NCBI GenBank assembly: GCA_040880285.1
Contig: JBBDIT010000041.1
Coordinates: 1-64,000 of the forward strand
Source of the DNA: JANQJA01 sp040880285
GTDB lineage: Bacteria; Pseudomonadota; Gammaproteobacteria; Pseudomonadales; Azotimanducaceae
Direction: 5' to 3'
DNA: 64,000 nucleotides
Of this stretch, positions 52,533-62,509 are shown piece after piece. The notes beneath the pieces are model-generated. The model was not told the origin of the DNA, searched no databases, and saw only the letters and a program-made list of their open reading frames with translations. How positions within the stretch are numbered: position 1 is the stretch's first letter; each line of letters starts with the position of its first letter. A program made the translations under genes and the position numbers.

Positions 52533-55439
52533 ATGAGACGCTACGTCCGTAAATCTGTTTGTGACCTGACGTTAATTACGCTGACTGCTCTTGGTATGGT
52601 ATGCGCAAGCATATTGCCAGTTAATGCGGCAGAGCGTACTCGTCAGATCGAAGAAGTTGTCGTGACAGCTGAGAAAGTCGAAGCGACAGTATCAGACACA
52701 TCCATTTCAATCACAGCATTCAGTTCCGATATGATCGAAGACTTCGGGATGCAAGGTGCCGATGAAATGGTCAATTATATTCCGGCCACTACAAGGGATG
52801 CCTACGATATACGTATTCGTGGCGTTGGCAGAAACTTTCGTGCGCTGGGTGGTGACCCTGGTGTTGCAACCTATTACAACGGCGTATTTTCCCCGGATTT
52901 TGGAATCGCCGCGTCCGAAAACGCATTGTACGACCTTGCGCGGATCGAAGTCCTGCGGGGGCCGCAAGGCACGCTCTATGGCAGGAACTCCATCGGTGGG
53001 GCGCTAAACTATGTGACCAACGACCCGACCTGGGATTGGAGCGGCAATGTCCGTACCCAGTTGGGCTCTCTCAACACACGTGAATTTTATGGCGTACTGT
53101 CTGGCCCGATTATCGATGACAAGGTGGCGATTCGTTTGCTGGGGATCAAGCGTGACAGGGACGGTGACCGTGAGGGTATAGAAGGGACACCGGACACAGA
53201 TTCAGTGGATGATCGAAATTACTCTTTGGCATTGACATGGAATATCACAGACGCGATTGAGCTAAAGATCCGTGGCAATGACAGATTGTCTGATCGTATT
53301 ATCGGTAGTGGTGTGCTTATTTCTGAGGGTGCGACTCCAGTCCGGGGTATTCGCAGTGTCGATCAGTATGCCTACGGATTAAGGGCCTCGGCCACGGGGC
53401 CGATGTCATTTACCCATCCCATCACCGGTGTGGTTACTACTGCCGATTTCGTTCGACCGGGAGTTGATGTGGCCGCGAGTCACTTGCCGAATGGCGCCTA
53501 CCTGCAGACCGGCTCTGCCGCCCTGATGGCAGGTGCTACCCGCGATGACCCGAACAACCTACAGATGGTCAATGATGATGGTACAGGTCCGTGCAAGTTT
53601 CCCTATGCTGGCCGGAATTGTAATCATGAACTGTTCGAACACAAATCCAGCCAGACCGAGTTGAATTGGGATGTCTCGGACACCATGTCGCTGAAGTATA
53701 TATTTGGCCACACTGACTTCAAATACACCTTTAATATCGACGAAGACTATGCGAATAGCGCTTTCAACAAGAGTGCCCAGACTGTACTCGAAGATGTTCA
53801 AAACAAGTCACACGAATTGCAGCTCTTCTGGAGTGTTGGTGATAACTGGACCGCGACTTCCGGTGTTTTCTGGTATGACGAATTGCGCAAGCAGGATTAC
53901 AGCCTGCGCAATGCGATTGATCGGTATACACAACCGGCTGAATATGGGGTTTTTGATGAAGTTATCCCGTTTGCGCTTCCGGGTATACCGGCTGGTTTCG
54001 TGAGTATCAATGATCTGCTGGGATTTTCACCCAATCATGTACGCTTGCACCAGGCTCCGCTCGGTAGCCAGATACTCGGTATGTGGGAAGGTGACGACCG
54101 TGGTGATTATTACCATCACCAGAATACGGTGCGGAATGAATCGACAGCGCTTTATACGCAAGGCACCTATACGTTTAACGATGAGTTTGCGCTAGTTTTG
54201 GGTGCCAGGTACGCGAAAGACAAGAAGTATGCGCACGAAGTACGTGGCGGCTATTTTGAACTCGGGCCATCTACGCTGGGTTTTGCGGATGGAATTCTGA
54301 CTTTTATGCCTGGCATGGGCTTCTTGTCGGTGACTGGCGTGCCAACTTTCGGCATCCCGCCAGCGCCCGGACTGACCTCGCTTGCCCTGTACAATATTGC
54401 GATGGGTAACGGCAGCTATAATCCGTTTGATCCACGGATCGTTGTTCCGACCTGTGAATGGGATGCAACCACTTGCTCGACGCCTCTGCGATTGTCCGGT
54501 GTACCTTACAGTTTTTCCAGTACGATCGAAGGCGAGGACGAGTGGAGTGACACCAACTTCCGGGTGAACCTCGATTGGACGCCGACGGATGATATTCTGA
54601 TGTACTTTTCTGTTACGACTGGTTACAGGGCCGGGGGCTTTTCTCTCGGTGTTGTTGACGCTCGTCTGACAGATGCGGTGACAGGTAACCTGACACCTGT
54701 CACTTATGACGCTGAAGAGGTCATCTCCTATGAAATAGGCTATAAGGGACTGCATGTGGATAATACATTGCAGCTTAATATGTCCTTGTATACCTACAAA
54801 TATGATAACTACCAGGATGAAGTAAACGCGTTTGACCAGGCGACACAAAACCAGACACGGGTGGTCCAGAATGCCGACAAGGCCACTAATACCGGGTTTG
54901 AGATTGAAGCATTGTGGCTTGCTACCGATGCGCTAACGTTGGGTGGTAACTACAGTTACACTGATACCGCATATGACTCAGACTACTTTGTGGGAATTTC
55001 GGATGACCCTGACCTTCCTGCATCGCTATTCGGAAATGCGGAAAGTGATCCGGCATTGTTCGTGCGGAACGCCAAAGGCAGCCCTCTCAAAAAAATTCCT
55101 GAGCATAAGGCGACAGGGTGGGCAGCTTACGTCTGGGACGCGACGACTGGTACCTATACGCTTCGTGGTACTTACGCCTATACGGGTAAGTATTTCGATG
55201 AGGGATTCGAGCGAGCGTTGGATTTAGTGCCCGATCGTGGTCAGATTGACCTTAGTTTCACCTGGATCGACCCCACTCGACGCTGGACGCTTCGCGCTTT
55301 CGTAGACAATGCAACTGATGAACGTAATCTGCGCGACGTGGGTACGGCTGCTGAGTCAGGTAACTGGCGATTGACCGGTACGATTCTTGATCCCAGATAC
55401 TATGGTGTGGATATTGCCTACAGGTTTGGTGAACTATAA
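52533..55439 (+). CDS. TonB-dependent receptor
   Basis: The 968-residue outer-membrane protein has a signal peptide (about residues 1-33), a TonB-box-like IEEVVVTAEK, a plug domain (DIRIRGVGRNF, RIEVLRGPQGTLYGRNSIGGALNYVTNDP) and a long barrel ending YGVDIAYRFGEL. Extracellular loops carry two Cys pairs (GPCKFPYAGRNC and PTCEWDATTC). It imports a large or scarce substrate across the outer membrane with TonB-ExbBD energy. Neighbouring GPH transporter and hydrolases hint at a glycoside or terpenoid-like substrate (inference). Confidence 0.95.
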   Translation: MRRYVRKSVCDLTLITLTALGMVCASILPVNAAERTRQIEEVVVTAEKVEATVSDTSISITAFSSDMIEDFGMQGADEMVNYIPATTRDAYDIRIRGVGRNFRALGGDPGVATYYNGVFSPDFGIAASENALYDLARIEVLRGPQGTLYGRNSIGGALNYVTNDPTWDWSGNVRTQLGSLNTREFYGVLSGPIIDDKVAIRLLGIKRDRDGDREGIEGTPDTDSVDDRNYSLALTWNITDAIELKIRGNDRLSDRIIGSGVLISEGATPVRGIRSVDQYAYGLRASATGPMSFTHPITGVVTTADFVRPGVDVAASHLPNGAYLQTGSAALMAGATRDDPNNLQMVNDDGTGPCKFPYAGRNCNHELFEHKSSQTELNWDVSDTMSLKYIFGHTDFKYTFNIDEDYANSAFNKSAQTVLEDVQNKSHELQLFWSVGDNWTATSGVFWYDELRKQDYSLRNAIDRYTQPAEYGVFDEVIPFALPGIPAGFVSINDLLGFSPNHVRLHQAPLGSQILGMWEGDDRGDYYHHQNTVRNESTALYTQGTYTFNDEFALVLGARYAKDKKYAHEVRGGYFELGPSTLGFADGILTFMPGMGFLSVTGVPTFGIPPAPGLTSLALYNIAMGNGSYNPFDPRIVVPTCEWDATTCSTPLRLSGVPYSFSSTIEGEDEWSDTNFRVNLDWTPTDDILMYFSVTTGYRAGGFSLGVVDARLTDAVTGNLTPVTYDAEEVISYEIGYKGLHVDNTLQLNMSLYTYKYDNYQDEVNAFDQATQNQTRVVQNADKATNTGFEIEALWLATDALTLGGNYSYTDTAYDSDYFVGISDDPDLPASLFGNAESDPALFVRNAKGSPLKKIPEHKATGWAAYVWDATTGTYTLRGTYAYTGKYFDEGFERALDLVPDRGQIDLSFTWIDPTRRWTLRAFVDNATDERNLRDVGTAAESGNWRLTGTILDPRYYGVDIAYRFGEL

Positions 55440-55462
55440 CCGGTTCACGGGCAAGTGTTGAG

Positions 55463-55497
55463 AGTGGCGCGCAGTAATGCGCGCCATTTATTTGTTC
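55463..55497 (+). terminator. Intrinsic terminator of the TonB receptor gene
   Basis: A perfect GC-rich 7-bp stem GGCGCGC / GCGCGCC (55466-55472 and 55479-55485) with the loop AGTAAT, extendable by AT/GT pairs, is followed by ATTTATTTGTT. It begins 24 bases after the receptor stop and is the clearest intrinsic terminator in the window. Confidence 0.75.
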
Positions 55498-55803
55498 TAT
55501 TACTCCCAGGTCCTTGGTATGTCACCCTTGCTCGCAGCCGTGGGTGTTGGTACTTCGATTATCATTGATGCATTCACGGACCCGCTGGCGGGTTCGCTGT
55601 CGGACCATTGGCGATAAAAGCTGGGGCGCTGGCATCCTTTTATGTATGCTTCCGCCATTCCACTGGGTGTGACATTCTATTTGTTGTTCAATCCCCTGGT
55701 CGAAGGTGACATAGCGCTCCTCATCTGGATGGTGATTTTCGTCAATCTCGCCAGAACTGCTATGACGCTGTATCACATACCACACCTGGCATTGGGCGCG
55801 GAA
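55489..55803 (+). pseudogene. Fragment of a GPH-family MFS transporter with an in-frame stop
   Basis: About 105 codons match the second to fourth helices of the GPH transporter at 50718-52151: YYSQVLGMSPLLAAVGVGT, DAFTDPLAGSLSDHWR, then an in-frame TAA at 55615-55617 where Ser is expected, then KLGRWHPFMYAS and YHIPHLALGAE. The N-terminus is missing, and the sequence starts right after the terminator. The fragment ends where a short-chain dehydrogenase begins in another frame. Confidence 0.85.
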
Positions 55804-56513
55804 TTACGATCGCCTATGCCAGGGGCAGTGTCGTTATCGGTGATATCAATAAGGGTATCGCACCAGGTAATTTTGACGAGGCGCCAGGACAGTCGACCGC
55901 AACCTTGATTGAAAGCGAGGGAGGCGAGGCAACTTATGCTCATTGCGATGCCACGTCCAGCTCTGACATTGGGGAGATGGTGAAGGTTGCGGTTGATACC
56001 TACGGTGGCCTAGATATTTTTGTGAACAGTGCGGGTATTTATCGCGGCGGTGGACGCATGCATGAGCTTTCGATTGATGATGTGCAGGCCTGCTGGAACG
56101 TCGTTGTCAAGGGTTCGTGGTTCGGTTGTCAGCAGGCGATATCACACTTGCTGCTGCGGGGGTGAGGAGGCAGCATTGTGAACATTGTGTCGACGGCCAG
56201 GCTACGTGCTCACAGCGGCCAGGCACCTTACAATATGGCCAAGGCAGCGCAGGCTAATCTCACACGATCTGTGGCGCTGGAATACGCCGCAAATAATATA
56301 CGCGCAAATGGTATCTGTCCGACCTATGTGAAGACAGCCATGTCCCGTGGCGGATATGAGAGTGACGAGACGTCTGGCCTGGTCGAAAGCGTGATACCGT
56401 TACATCGCTGGAGAGAGATCAGCGATGTGGTCAAAGCAGCATTATTCTTTGCGTCGGATGACCCGGCGTTCCTGACCGGCGTGATGTTGCCGCTGGACGG
56501 GGTGAAATGTTGA
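55788..56513 (+). pseudogene. Remnant of a short-chain dehydrogenase/reductase
   Basis: From GIGRGITIAYARG (the middle of the Rossmann glycine motif) the frame continues through SVVIGDIN, CDATSSSDIGEMV, DIFVNSAGIYRGG, then an in-frame TGA at 56163-56165, and on to NIVSTARLRAHSGQAPYNMAKAA (YxxxK), SVALEYAANNIRANGICPTYV and FLTGVMLPLDGV. About 15-20 N-terminal residues are lost, and the stop interrupts the core. The ends make it a non-functional SDR, probably once a ketosteroid- or alcohol-type dehydrogenase (family only). Confidence 0.88.
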
Positions 56514-56553
56514 GCGGCGCAGCGCGCGCCGGGAACACGGGGAGAGTTAGGAG

Positions 56554-57339
56554 ATGGCAACCAGGTTTATCGATCTGTCCGTACACATCGAGAACAATGA
56601 ACATACCGATCACCCGGGTGGCAGCCCGAAGGTGACTTACCGCACCCACAAGGAGACCGCAGGTGGCCTGGCACACTTTTTCAAGGGGCTGACGCCGGAA
56701 CAGCTTCCGGACGGCGAAGGCTGGGCGGTAGAGACGGTTACGCTATCGACCCATAACGGCACGCATATGGATGCACCCTGGCATTTTCACTCCACGACAG
56801 ATTATGGCAAATCCAAGGCCCCTGCGATTGATGACACGCCGTTGGAATATTGCTTCAAGCCGGGTGTAAAACTCGATTTTCGTCATTTGCCTGATGGCCA
56901 TGTGGTCTCGGCCGCGGAAGTGGAGGCCGAGCTTGAGCGCATTGGTCATAAACTTGAGCCGCTGGATATCGTCCTGGTCAACACCAGTGCCGGTGCTGTA
57001 TTTGGGCAACCAGGCTATGTGGATCGTGGCTGTGGCATGGGTCGCGAGGCGACGCTGTATCTCACCGAGCGCGGCATCAGGGTCGTCGGGACAGACGGTT
57101 GGTCCTGGGATGCACCCTTCAATCATACCGCCAGGCAATGGGACCGAGACCAGGATCCGTCAATCATTTGGGAGGGTCACAAGGCGGGGCGTGAGATTCC
57201 GTACTGGCAGATGGAAAAATTGCACAACCTGGAAGCCTTACCGTCTGATGGATTTATCGTTGCCTGTTTCCCGGTCAAGATTCGTGACGCCTCCGCGGGT
57301 TGGACCCGGGCCGTTGCCATGATTGAGGAGGAAGGCTAG
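56554..57339 (+). CDS. Cyclase-family (kynurenine formamidase-like) hydrolase
   Basis: The 261-residue protein has the cyclase-family metal motif HNGTHMDAPWHF, the N-terminal IDLSVHIEN and a C-terminal GFIVACFPVKI. Members are metal-dependent amidases, such as kynurenine formamidase (KynB), or other carbon-nitrogen hydrolases. It is intact and follows the SDR remnant by 40 bases, with GGGGAGAGTTAGGAG before the ATG. Substrate not readable from sequence. Confidence 0.9.
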   Translation: MATRFIDLSVHIENNEHTDHPGGSPKVTYRTHKETAGGLAHFFKGLTPEQLPDGEGWAVETVTLSTHNGTHMDAPWHFHSTTDYGKSKAPAIDDTPLEYCFKPGVKLDFRHLPDGHVVSAAEVEAELERIGHKLEPLDIVLVNTSAGAVFGQPGYVDRGCGMGREATLYLTERGIRVVGTDGWSWDAPFNHTARQWDRDQDPSIIWEGHKAGREIPYWQMEKLHNLEALPSDGFIVACFPVKIRDASAGWTRAVAMIEEEG

Positions 57340-57524
57340 GCAGGCGGAGTCCGCAAAAGGCTCGCCCTGAATCACAGGACTGGCGAAGAACCCTGTAATT
57401 CGGTCACAATGGGTACTTGTCGACACCCTGCTGCTCGCCAAGGTCCTGATTTTAAAATGATTTCCGGAACTGGTGCCGGGCTTGCACGCGGTTTTCCAGG
57501 CAATTCTTATCACTAGGAGGTTCC

Positions 57525-57694
57525 ATGGATAAAGATATCAAAGAGTCAGTCACAGCCATCGACACCTGGCTTCGTGCACTCTATATGATCCTGTTCGCTA
57601 TCATTTACTCGCTGACTGAAATCGTATTGGTGGCGGTTGTGGTATTGCAGTTCTTTATCGTGCTGTTTACGCGCGAGCCCAACGACAGGCTACT
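57525..57694 (+). CDS. DUF4389 membrane protein, 3' end lost in assembly gap
   Basis: The visible 56 residues start MDKDIKESVTAIDTWLRALYM and contain a membrane helix (about residues 20-48). The pattern RALYMILFAIIYSLTEIVLV...VLQFFIVLFT is typical of DUF4389. The gene runs into the N gap, so its end, and whether it is complete in the genome, cannot be seen. AGGAGG lies upstream of the ATG. Confidence 0.75.
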
Positions 57695-57794
57695 NNNNNN
57701 NNNNNNNNNNNNNNNNNNNNNNNNNNNNNNNNNNNNNNNNNNNNNNNNNNNNNNNNNNNNNNNNNNNNNNNNNNNNNNNNNNNNNNNNNNNNNN
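57695..57794. other. Assembly gap (100 N)
   Basis: A run of exactly 100 N, the usual placeholder for a scaffold gap of unknown size. The 3' ends of the DUF4389 gene (plus) and pckG (minus) both run into it. Real distance, and any genes inside, are unknown. Confidence 0.98.
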
Positions 57795-59533
57795 GCTTTT
57801 GGCAGGCGATCACCGAACTTGTCGTAGTATTCGTGGATGAGCGGAACTTCGTTCAGCCAACCGTCGATGTCTACTCGCAGTAACGCAGCCTTCGCCTCGT
57901 CAGAAAGCGCAAGGCCGTCAAAGTTGAGTGCATCCAGGGTCGGCAGGTTACCAATGGGGGTTTCGACCGCTTCTGCGGTTCCCTCACAACGATTGAATAT
58001 CCATTCCAGGACCCGTGAATTTTCACCGAAACCCGGCCACACGAATTGGCCGTTGTCATCCTTGCGAAACCAGTTTACATAATAGATCGCCGGCAACTCG
58101 ACGTTCTCTTTTTTGCCGATGTCAAGCCAGTGCGCCCAATAATCACCCATGTTGTAACCGCAAAATGGCAACATGGCCATGGGATCACGGCGCAGCTCGC
58201 CGACTTTGCCAGCGGCAGCGGCAGTCTTTTCCGAACTGACGATCGATCCAAAGAAGGTGCCATGGTTCCAGCTCCTCGCCTCGTTGACCAGCGGCACAAC
58301 GGTAGCCCGGCGACCCCCGAATAAGATGGCACTGATCGGAACTCCAGCCCGGTCTTCCCATTCAGGTGCAATCACCGGACACCGGCTGGCGGAAACTGTA
58401 AATCGTGCATTCGGGTGCGCCGCCGGGGTGGGAGAATCCGGTGTCCAGTCATTGCCTTTCCAATCGACAAGATGTGCAGGTGGCTGCGGCGTCATACCTT
58501 CCCACCAGACGTCGCCGTCGTCTGTTTCGGCGACGTTGGTAAAGATACAATTTTCTGTAAGGCTCAACATAGCGTTGGCGTTGGAATCCATCCCGGTTCC
58601 GGGCGCAACACCAAAGAAGCCGGCTTCCGGGTTGATGGCGTAGAGCTTGCCGTCGTCGCCAAATTTCATCCAGCAGATATCGTCGCCGACTGTCTCGACT
58701 TTCCAGCCAGGAATGGTCGGGATCAGCATGGCAAGATTGGTTTTGCCGCAAGCACTTGGGAATGCGCCTGCCACATAGTGGACCTTACCATCAGCGTTGG
58801 TCAGCTTGAGGATTAACATGTGCTCCGCCAGCCAGCCTTCATCATGTGCCATCACGGACGCGATACGAAGTGCAAAACACTTCTTGCCCAGCAAGGCGTT
58901 ACCGCCATAGCCTGATCCAAATGACCAGATCTCCCGGGTCTTGGGAAAGTGGGCGATATACAGGTTGTCTGGATTGCAGGGCCAGGTCACATCACTTTCG
59001 CCTTCCGCCAGCGGCCTGCCAACCGAGTGCACACAGGGCACAAAGTCGCCGTCGCTGCCAAGTTCATCGAGTACCAGAGCACCGATGCGAGTCATGAGGT
59101 GCATATTGGTGACGACGTAAGGTGAGTCCGATATTTCAACGCCGATGTGCGCGATCGGCGAGCCGATCGGGCCCATGCTGAAGGGAATGACGTACATGGT
59201 GCGACCACGCATACAACCCTTGAACAGCGAGCTCAACCTGGTACGCATTTCGTCGGGCGCGACCCAGTTATTGGTGGGGCCGGCATCAATCTTCTCATCG
59301 CTGCAAATAAAAGTTCGACTCTCAACGCGTGCCACATCGGCAGGATCGGATCGGACCAGATAACTGTTCGGGCGCAATTCGGGGTTCAGTTGCCTTGCAG
59401 CACCACTTGCAACCAGCTTATCCCACATACGGTTGTACTCATCGGTGCTACCATCGCAGATGACGACTTCACGCGGCTCGCAAAGTGCCGCCATGTCGTC
59501 TATCCAGGCCTGCAACTTATTGTTTTTTAACAT
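57795..59533 (-). CDS. pckG: GTP-dependent phosphoenolpyruvate carboxykinase, 3' end in gap
   Basis: The 579 visible residues match PckG (usually near 600-610): NNWVAPDEMR, GCMRGRTMYVIPFSMGP, the P-loop GAFPSACGKTNLAM, GDDICWMKFGDDG, the NPEAGFFGVAPGTG segment and RRDPMAMLPFCGYNMGDYW. It converts oxaloacetate and GTP to phosphoenolpyruvate in gluconeogenesis. Only the last roughly 15-25 residues are lost to the N gap. A strong hairpin stands in the leader. A gluconeogenic enzyme fits growth on acetyl-CoA-yielding lipids or acids. Confidence 0.95.
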
Positions 59534-59589
59534 TAATTGTCCCTTCTCAATGAACTGGTTAGAGGCGACGTTTTGGAGTGTCGAACTAG

Positions 59590-59615
59590 CCCAGCGGCGT
59601 GTAAAACGCCGTGGG
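59590..59615 (-). other. Hairpin in the pckG leader
   Basis: A near-perfect inverted repeat, CGGCGT / ACGCCG flanked by CCCA / TGGG with one bulged G and a 5-base loop, lies 57 to 82 bases upstream of the pckG ATG. No T-run follows on the minus strand. It may influence pckG mRNA stability or translation. Confidence 0.4.
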
Positions 59616-59729
59616 TTGAGAGGCGTGCAAGGATACCTGAAACGGACTTTAATGACGAATCTGATTCATCCGGGCCGCCCTGATTTTCCTGCCGGGGTCT
59701 ATGGATTGCCTGGTTGGGCAAGCCTCAAA

Positions 59730-61427
59730 TCAGGCAGCGTCTGCGACCTTGAGGGATTCTCGCAATTCTCGCTTCAGGAACTTGCCGTTCGCGTTCCTTG
59801 GCAGGGGGTCACTCATCAACCAGATATAGCGCGGTATTTTGTGCTTTGCCATGTACTTGCCACAGTAGTTGCGGATATCTTCAGCCATCAGGCGGGAACC
59901 GTCCTTGATTACAATGGCAGCGCCTACTTCCTCACCGAGCCGGTCATCAGCAACGCCGAATACGCAGCACTCGGACACACCGTCGATTGCAAAGATGACA
60001 GATTCGACCTCAGCACAGTAGATGTTTTCCCCGCCACGCAACACCATATCCTTGACTCGATCGACAAGATACAAGAATCCGTCCTCATCAATTCTTGCTA
60101 CATCACCGGTATGCAGCCAGCCGTCTGTGATCGTCTCACTGGTTGCATCAGGTCGGTTCAAATAGCCTTTAATGACCGGGGCACCCTTTACCCAGAGTTC
60201 ACCCACATGGCCTGTTTCGACTTCGTTACCGTCGGCATCAATAATCTTTACATCGAAGGTCGGCATGGCCGGGCCGCAGCTGTCTGGTTTATCAACAAAG
60301 AAGTCGGCGCCGATGGACGTAATAATGCCGCATGTCTCCGTCATACCGTAACCGGTGCCTGGCCTGGCTGTTTTGACCGACTGGTCGATCTTGCCGACCA
60401 GGTCTGGCTGTAATTGCGCGCCGCCGCCACCAACCGATAGGAGGCTGCTGGTATCATATTGATCGAAGTCCGGATGGGAGATAAGTTCCCTCGACATAAC
60501 GGGCACCCCCGTGATGTTGGTGATCTTTTCGCGTTCGATCAGTATGAGTGCCTCGCCGGCGTCCCACCTGTACATGTGAACAAGTTTTCCACCGGACAGC
60601 GTCGCTGCGTGGGCGAGGCAATTATTTGCGGTCACGTGGAACAAGGGTGTGGTAACGAGTGCAGAAAGGGGCGGAGCGGTGGCGGGGTCCGGTGGTGCAA
60701 CATTGTTGGCTTTTGCCATGGCAAGGCCGGAACAGGTACCCCAGAACGCAATATTCATGATATTAGCGACGCAGCCACGATGGGTTAGCTGCGCCCCTTT
60801 GGGGCGGCCAGTGGTTCCAGAAGTATAGAAGATACAGGCGTCATCGTCGGGATCAATCGTTGCAGGGGGTAGCTCCGCGACCTGGCCGGTAAGCTGGTCA
60901 AAGGGAACCACGTTGTCACCACCTGCGGTCAATCGGACGCCCACCACAGTAATGTCGCGGAACTTGTCTTTAATTTCATTAAAGCGATCCAGTCGCTCCT
61001 GATCACAAACCAGTACTTTCGGGGTTGAGTCAGACAGGCCAAATTCCATTTCGTCCGGGACCCACCAGGCATTCATGCCAACGACTACGATACCCTGGGA
61101 GATACAGGCCCAATAAGTGAGAAGCCATTCAGGGTAGTTGCGCATGGCGATCGCAACATGGTCACCTGGATTCACGCCATGGTCACGTAGCCAGGTTGCA
61201 ATGGAGGCAACTTCACGGTGAGCATCCGCATAGGTCCAGCGTTCATTCTCGTATACCAGATAATCCCTGTCAGCAAACTGTTGTGAACTGAGCCAGATTT
61301 CCCTTAAGGATGGTGGGGCGTTGACGAAGGTTTTGATTTTTGTGCCGCGGACGTCTACCTCGGTAATTTCAAAAGGTGCACCCTGGCTGGTCAGTTCGGC
61401 CCAGACTGATTTTAATTCCTGATACAT
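59730..61427 (-). CDS. Acyl-CoA synthetase (AMP-forming, class I)
   Basis: The 565-residue ligase has FYTSGTTGRPKGAQLTHRG, a GYGMTETCG motif, WLHTGDVARIDEDGFLYLVDRVKDMVLRGGENIY and the C-terminal Lys in NANGKFLKRELRE. It activates a carboxylic acid to its CoA ester via acyl-AMP. Chain length or ring specificity is not readable. I start at the ATG behind AAGGATCA; a longer frame adds 74 residues without similarity. It is upstream of pckG on the same strand. Confidence 0.92.
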   Translation of the reverse strand: MYQELKSVWAELTSQGAPFEITEVDVRGTKIKTFVNAPPSLREIWLSSQQFADRDYLVYENERWTYADAHREVASIATWLRDHGVNPGDHVAIAMRNYPEWLLTYWACISQGIVVVGMNAWWVPDEMEFGLSDSTPKVLVCDQERLDRFNEIKDKFRDITVVGVRLTAGGDNVVPFDQLTGQVAELPPATIDPDDDACIFYTSGTTGRPKGAQLTHRGCVANIMNIAFWGTCSGLAMAKANNVAPPDPATAPPLSALVTTPLFHVTANNCLAHAATLSGGKLVHMYRWDAGEALILIEREKITNITGVPVMSRELISHPDFDQYDTSSLLSVGGGGAQLQPDLVGKIDQSVKTARPGTGYGMTETCGIITSIGADFFVDKPDSCGPAMPTFDVKIIDADGNEVETGHVGELWVKGAPVIKGYLNRPDATSETITDGWLHTGDVARIDEDGFLYLVDRVKDMVLRGGENIYCAEVESVIFAIDGVSECCVFGVADDRLGEEVGAAIVIKDGSRLMAEDIRNYCGKYMAKHKIPRYIWLMSDPLPRNANGKFLKRELRESLKVADAA

Positions 61428-61551
61428 TGATCCTTGCGCTCCGCGTTTGGTTTTGGTTGATAAAAAAAATATCCAAAGATAGGGATAATGAAGAGCCGTT
61501 GCAAGCTTAACGATGATGGCCTGCGGGTTACTTGCCAGGGCAAGTGTGTTG

Positions 61552-62400
61552 CTAATGAATCGTAGTGCTCGAGGTCCCGAGAGCCAAAAGACGTTTGCTG
61601 GCGAGGCTCTTGAGTTGATCGTCTTCGCTCGCCTGCAGTACGTTTGCATAGGTATGTTGGGCTAAAATGACTTTCCCTTGCATTTCATACACGGCGCCTA
61701 ACTGGACATTGAACTCGCCTTGCCCGGGGCTCAGTAACAGCTGGCGCTCAATGCAGCGTTCGCTTTCATCCCATTCTTTATTGCGCCAGAAGATTTGCTT
61801 CAGGTTGTCGAGCATGCGCAGAAGGATTGCCTTGTTGTCGGCGGCCTCGAAGTAATGGGGTTGGATTTTGGCCCTTGCGCCAGCAATCTGACGCAGCAGG
61901 GTCGCACAATCTGTCTCGCTCAGGAAACGACCCGTGAACGGATCTATGATCAAGTGCCTTCCGGTGCCATATTTTACCAAAAAGTGACCGGGAAAGTTGA
62001 TTCCACTAACGGGTAAATCCAGTCGTAAACCGATGTTGATATGAATGAGCGCCAGAGTAATAGGAATTCCGTAACGAGAGTCAATGACTCGATTCAGATA
62101 GCTGTTTTCCGGCGCATAGTAATTACGGACGTTGCCAGTGAAGCCTTCTTCCTTATGGATGAAGTCGTTGACTGAAGATATCGAAACGCCAAGGGGTGTA
62201 GTGGAGTCGAAGATTTTCTCGTAGCGCTCAGCCATAGCGTCGAGCTTGGCGAGGTACTCGTCAATATCGACACTGGTGTCTGTCTCGGCTGCAATCAGAA
62301 GGGCAGCCTCGTCCAGCCTGATCTCATCATCCGGTAGCGACGCGGTGGCGGCGAATCTTTCTCTGATAGTCTCTGGCGTCAAGCTGGTCATCCTCTCCAT
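61552..62400 (-). CDS. sirB1: SirB1-family protein (transglutaminase-like + TPR)
   Basis: The 282-residue protein has the SirB1 pattern: GNVRNYYAPENSYLNRVIDSRYGIPITLALIHINIG, LPVSGINFPGHFLVKY and IIDPFTGRFLSETDC, followed by a C-terminal TPR-like segment (LGAVYEMQGKVILAQHTYANVL). Function in cells is unclear. Two ATGs nine bases apart are possible starts; I take the upstream one. Confidence 0.85.
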   Translation of the reverse strand: MERMTSLTPETIRERFAATASLPDDEIRLDEAALLIAAETDTSVDIDEYLAKLDAMAERYEKIFDSTTPLGVSISSVNDFIHKEEGFTGNVRNYYAPENSYLNRVIDSRYGIPITLALIHINIGLRLDLPVSGINFPGHFLVKYGTGRHLIIDPFTGRFLSETDCATLLRQIAGARAKIQPHYFEAADNKAILLRMLDNLKQIFWRNKEWDESERCIERQLLLSPGQGEFNVQLGAVYEMQGKVILAQHTYANVLQASEDDQLKSLASKRLLALGTSSTTIH

Positions 62401-62509
62401 CTTTACAAGGTTGATCTTGATATGCAATGCTCGATCGCTCACGCTTGTACTTTTTGGCTTTGCAGCCAGTAACCGATAGTGTTCCTGAATAGTGAAAGGG
62501 GGTGTATTG

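Noticed and set aside
57605..57794. Open frames reading through the N run
   Set aside because: The N bases carry no coding information; genes were cut at the gap edges.
59433..60413. Plus-strand open frame of over 300 codons opposite the acyl-CoA synthetase and pckG start
   Set aside because: It is a mirror frame of two conserved genes with no family resemblance.
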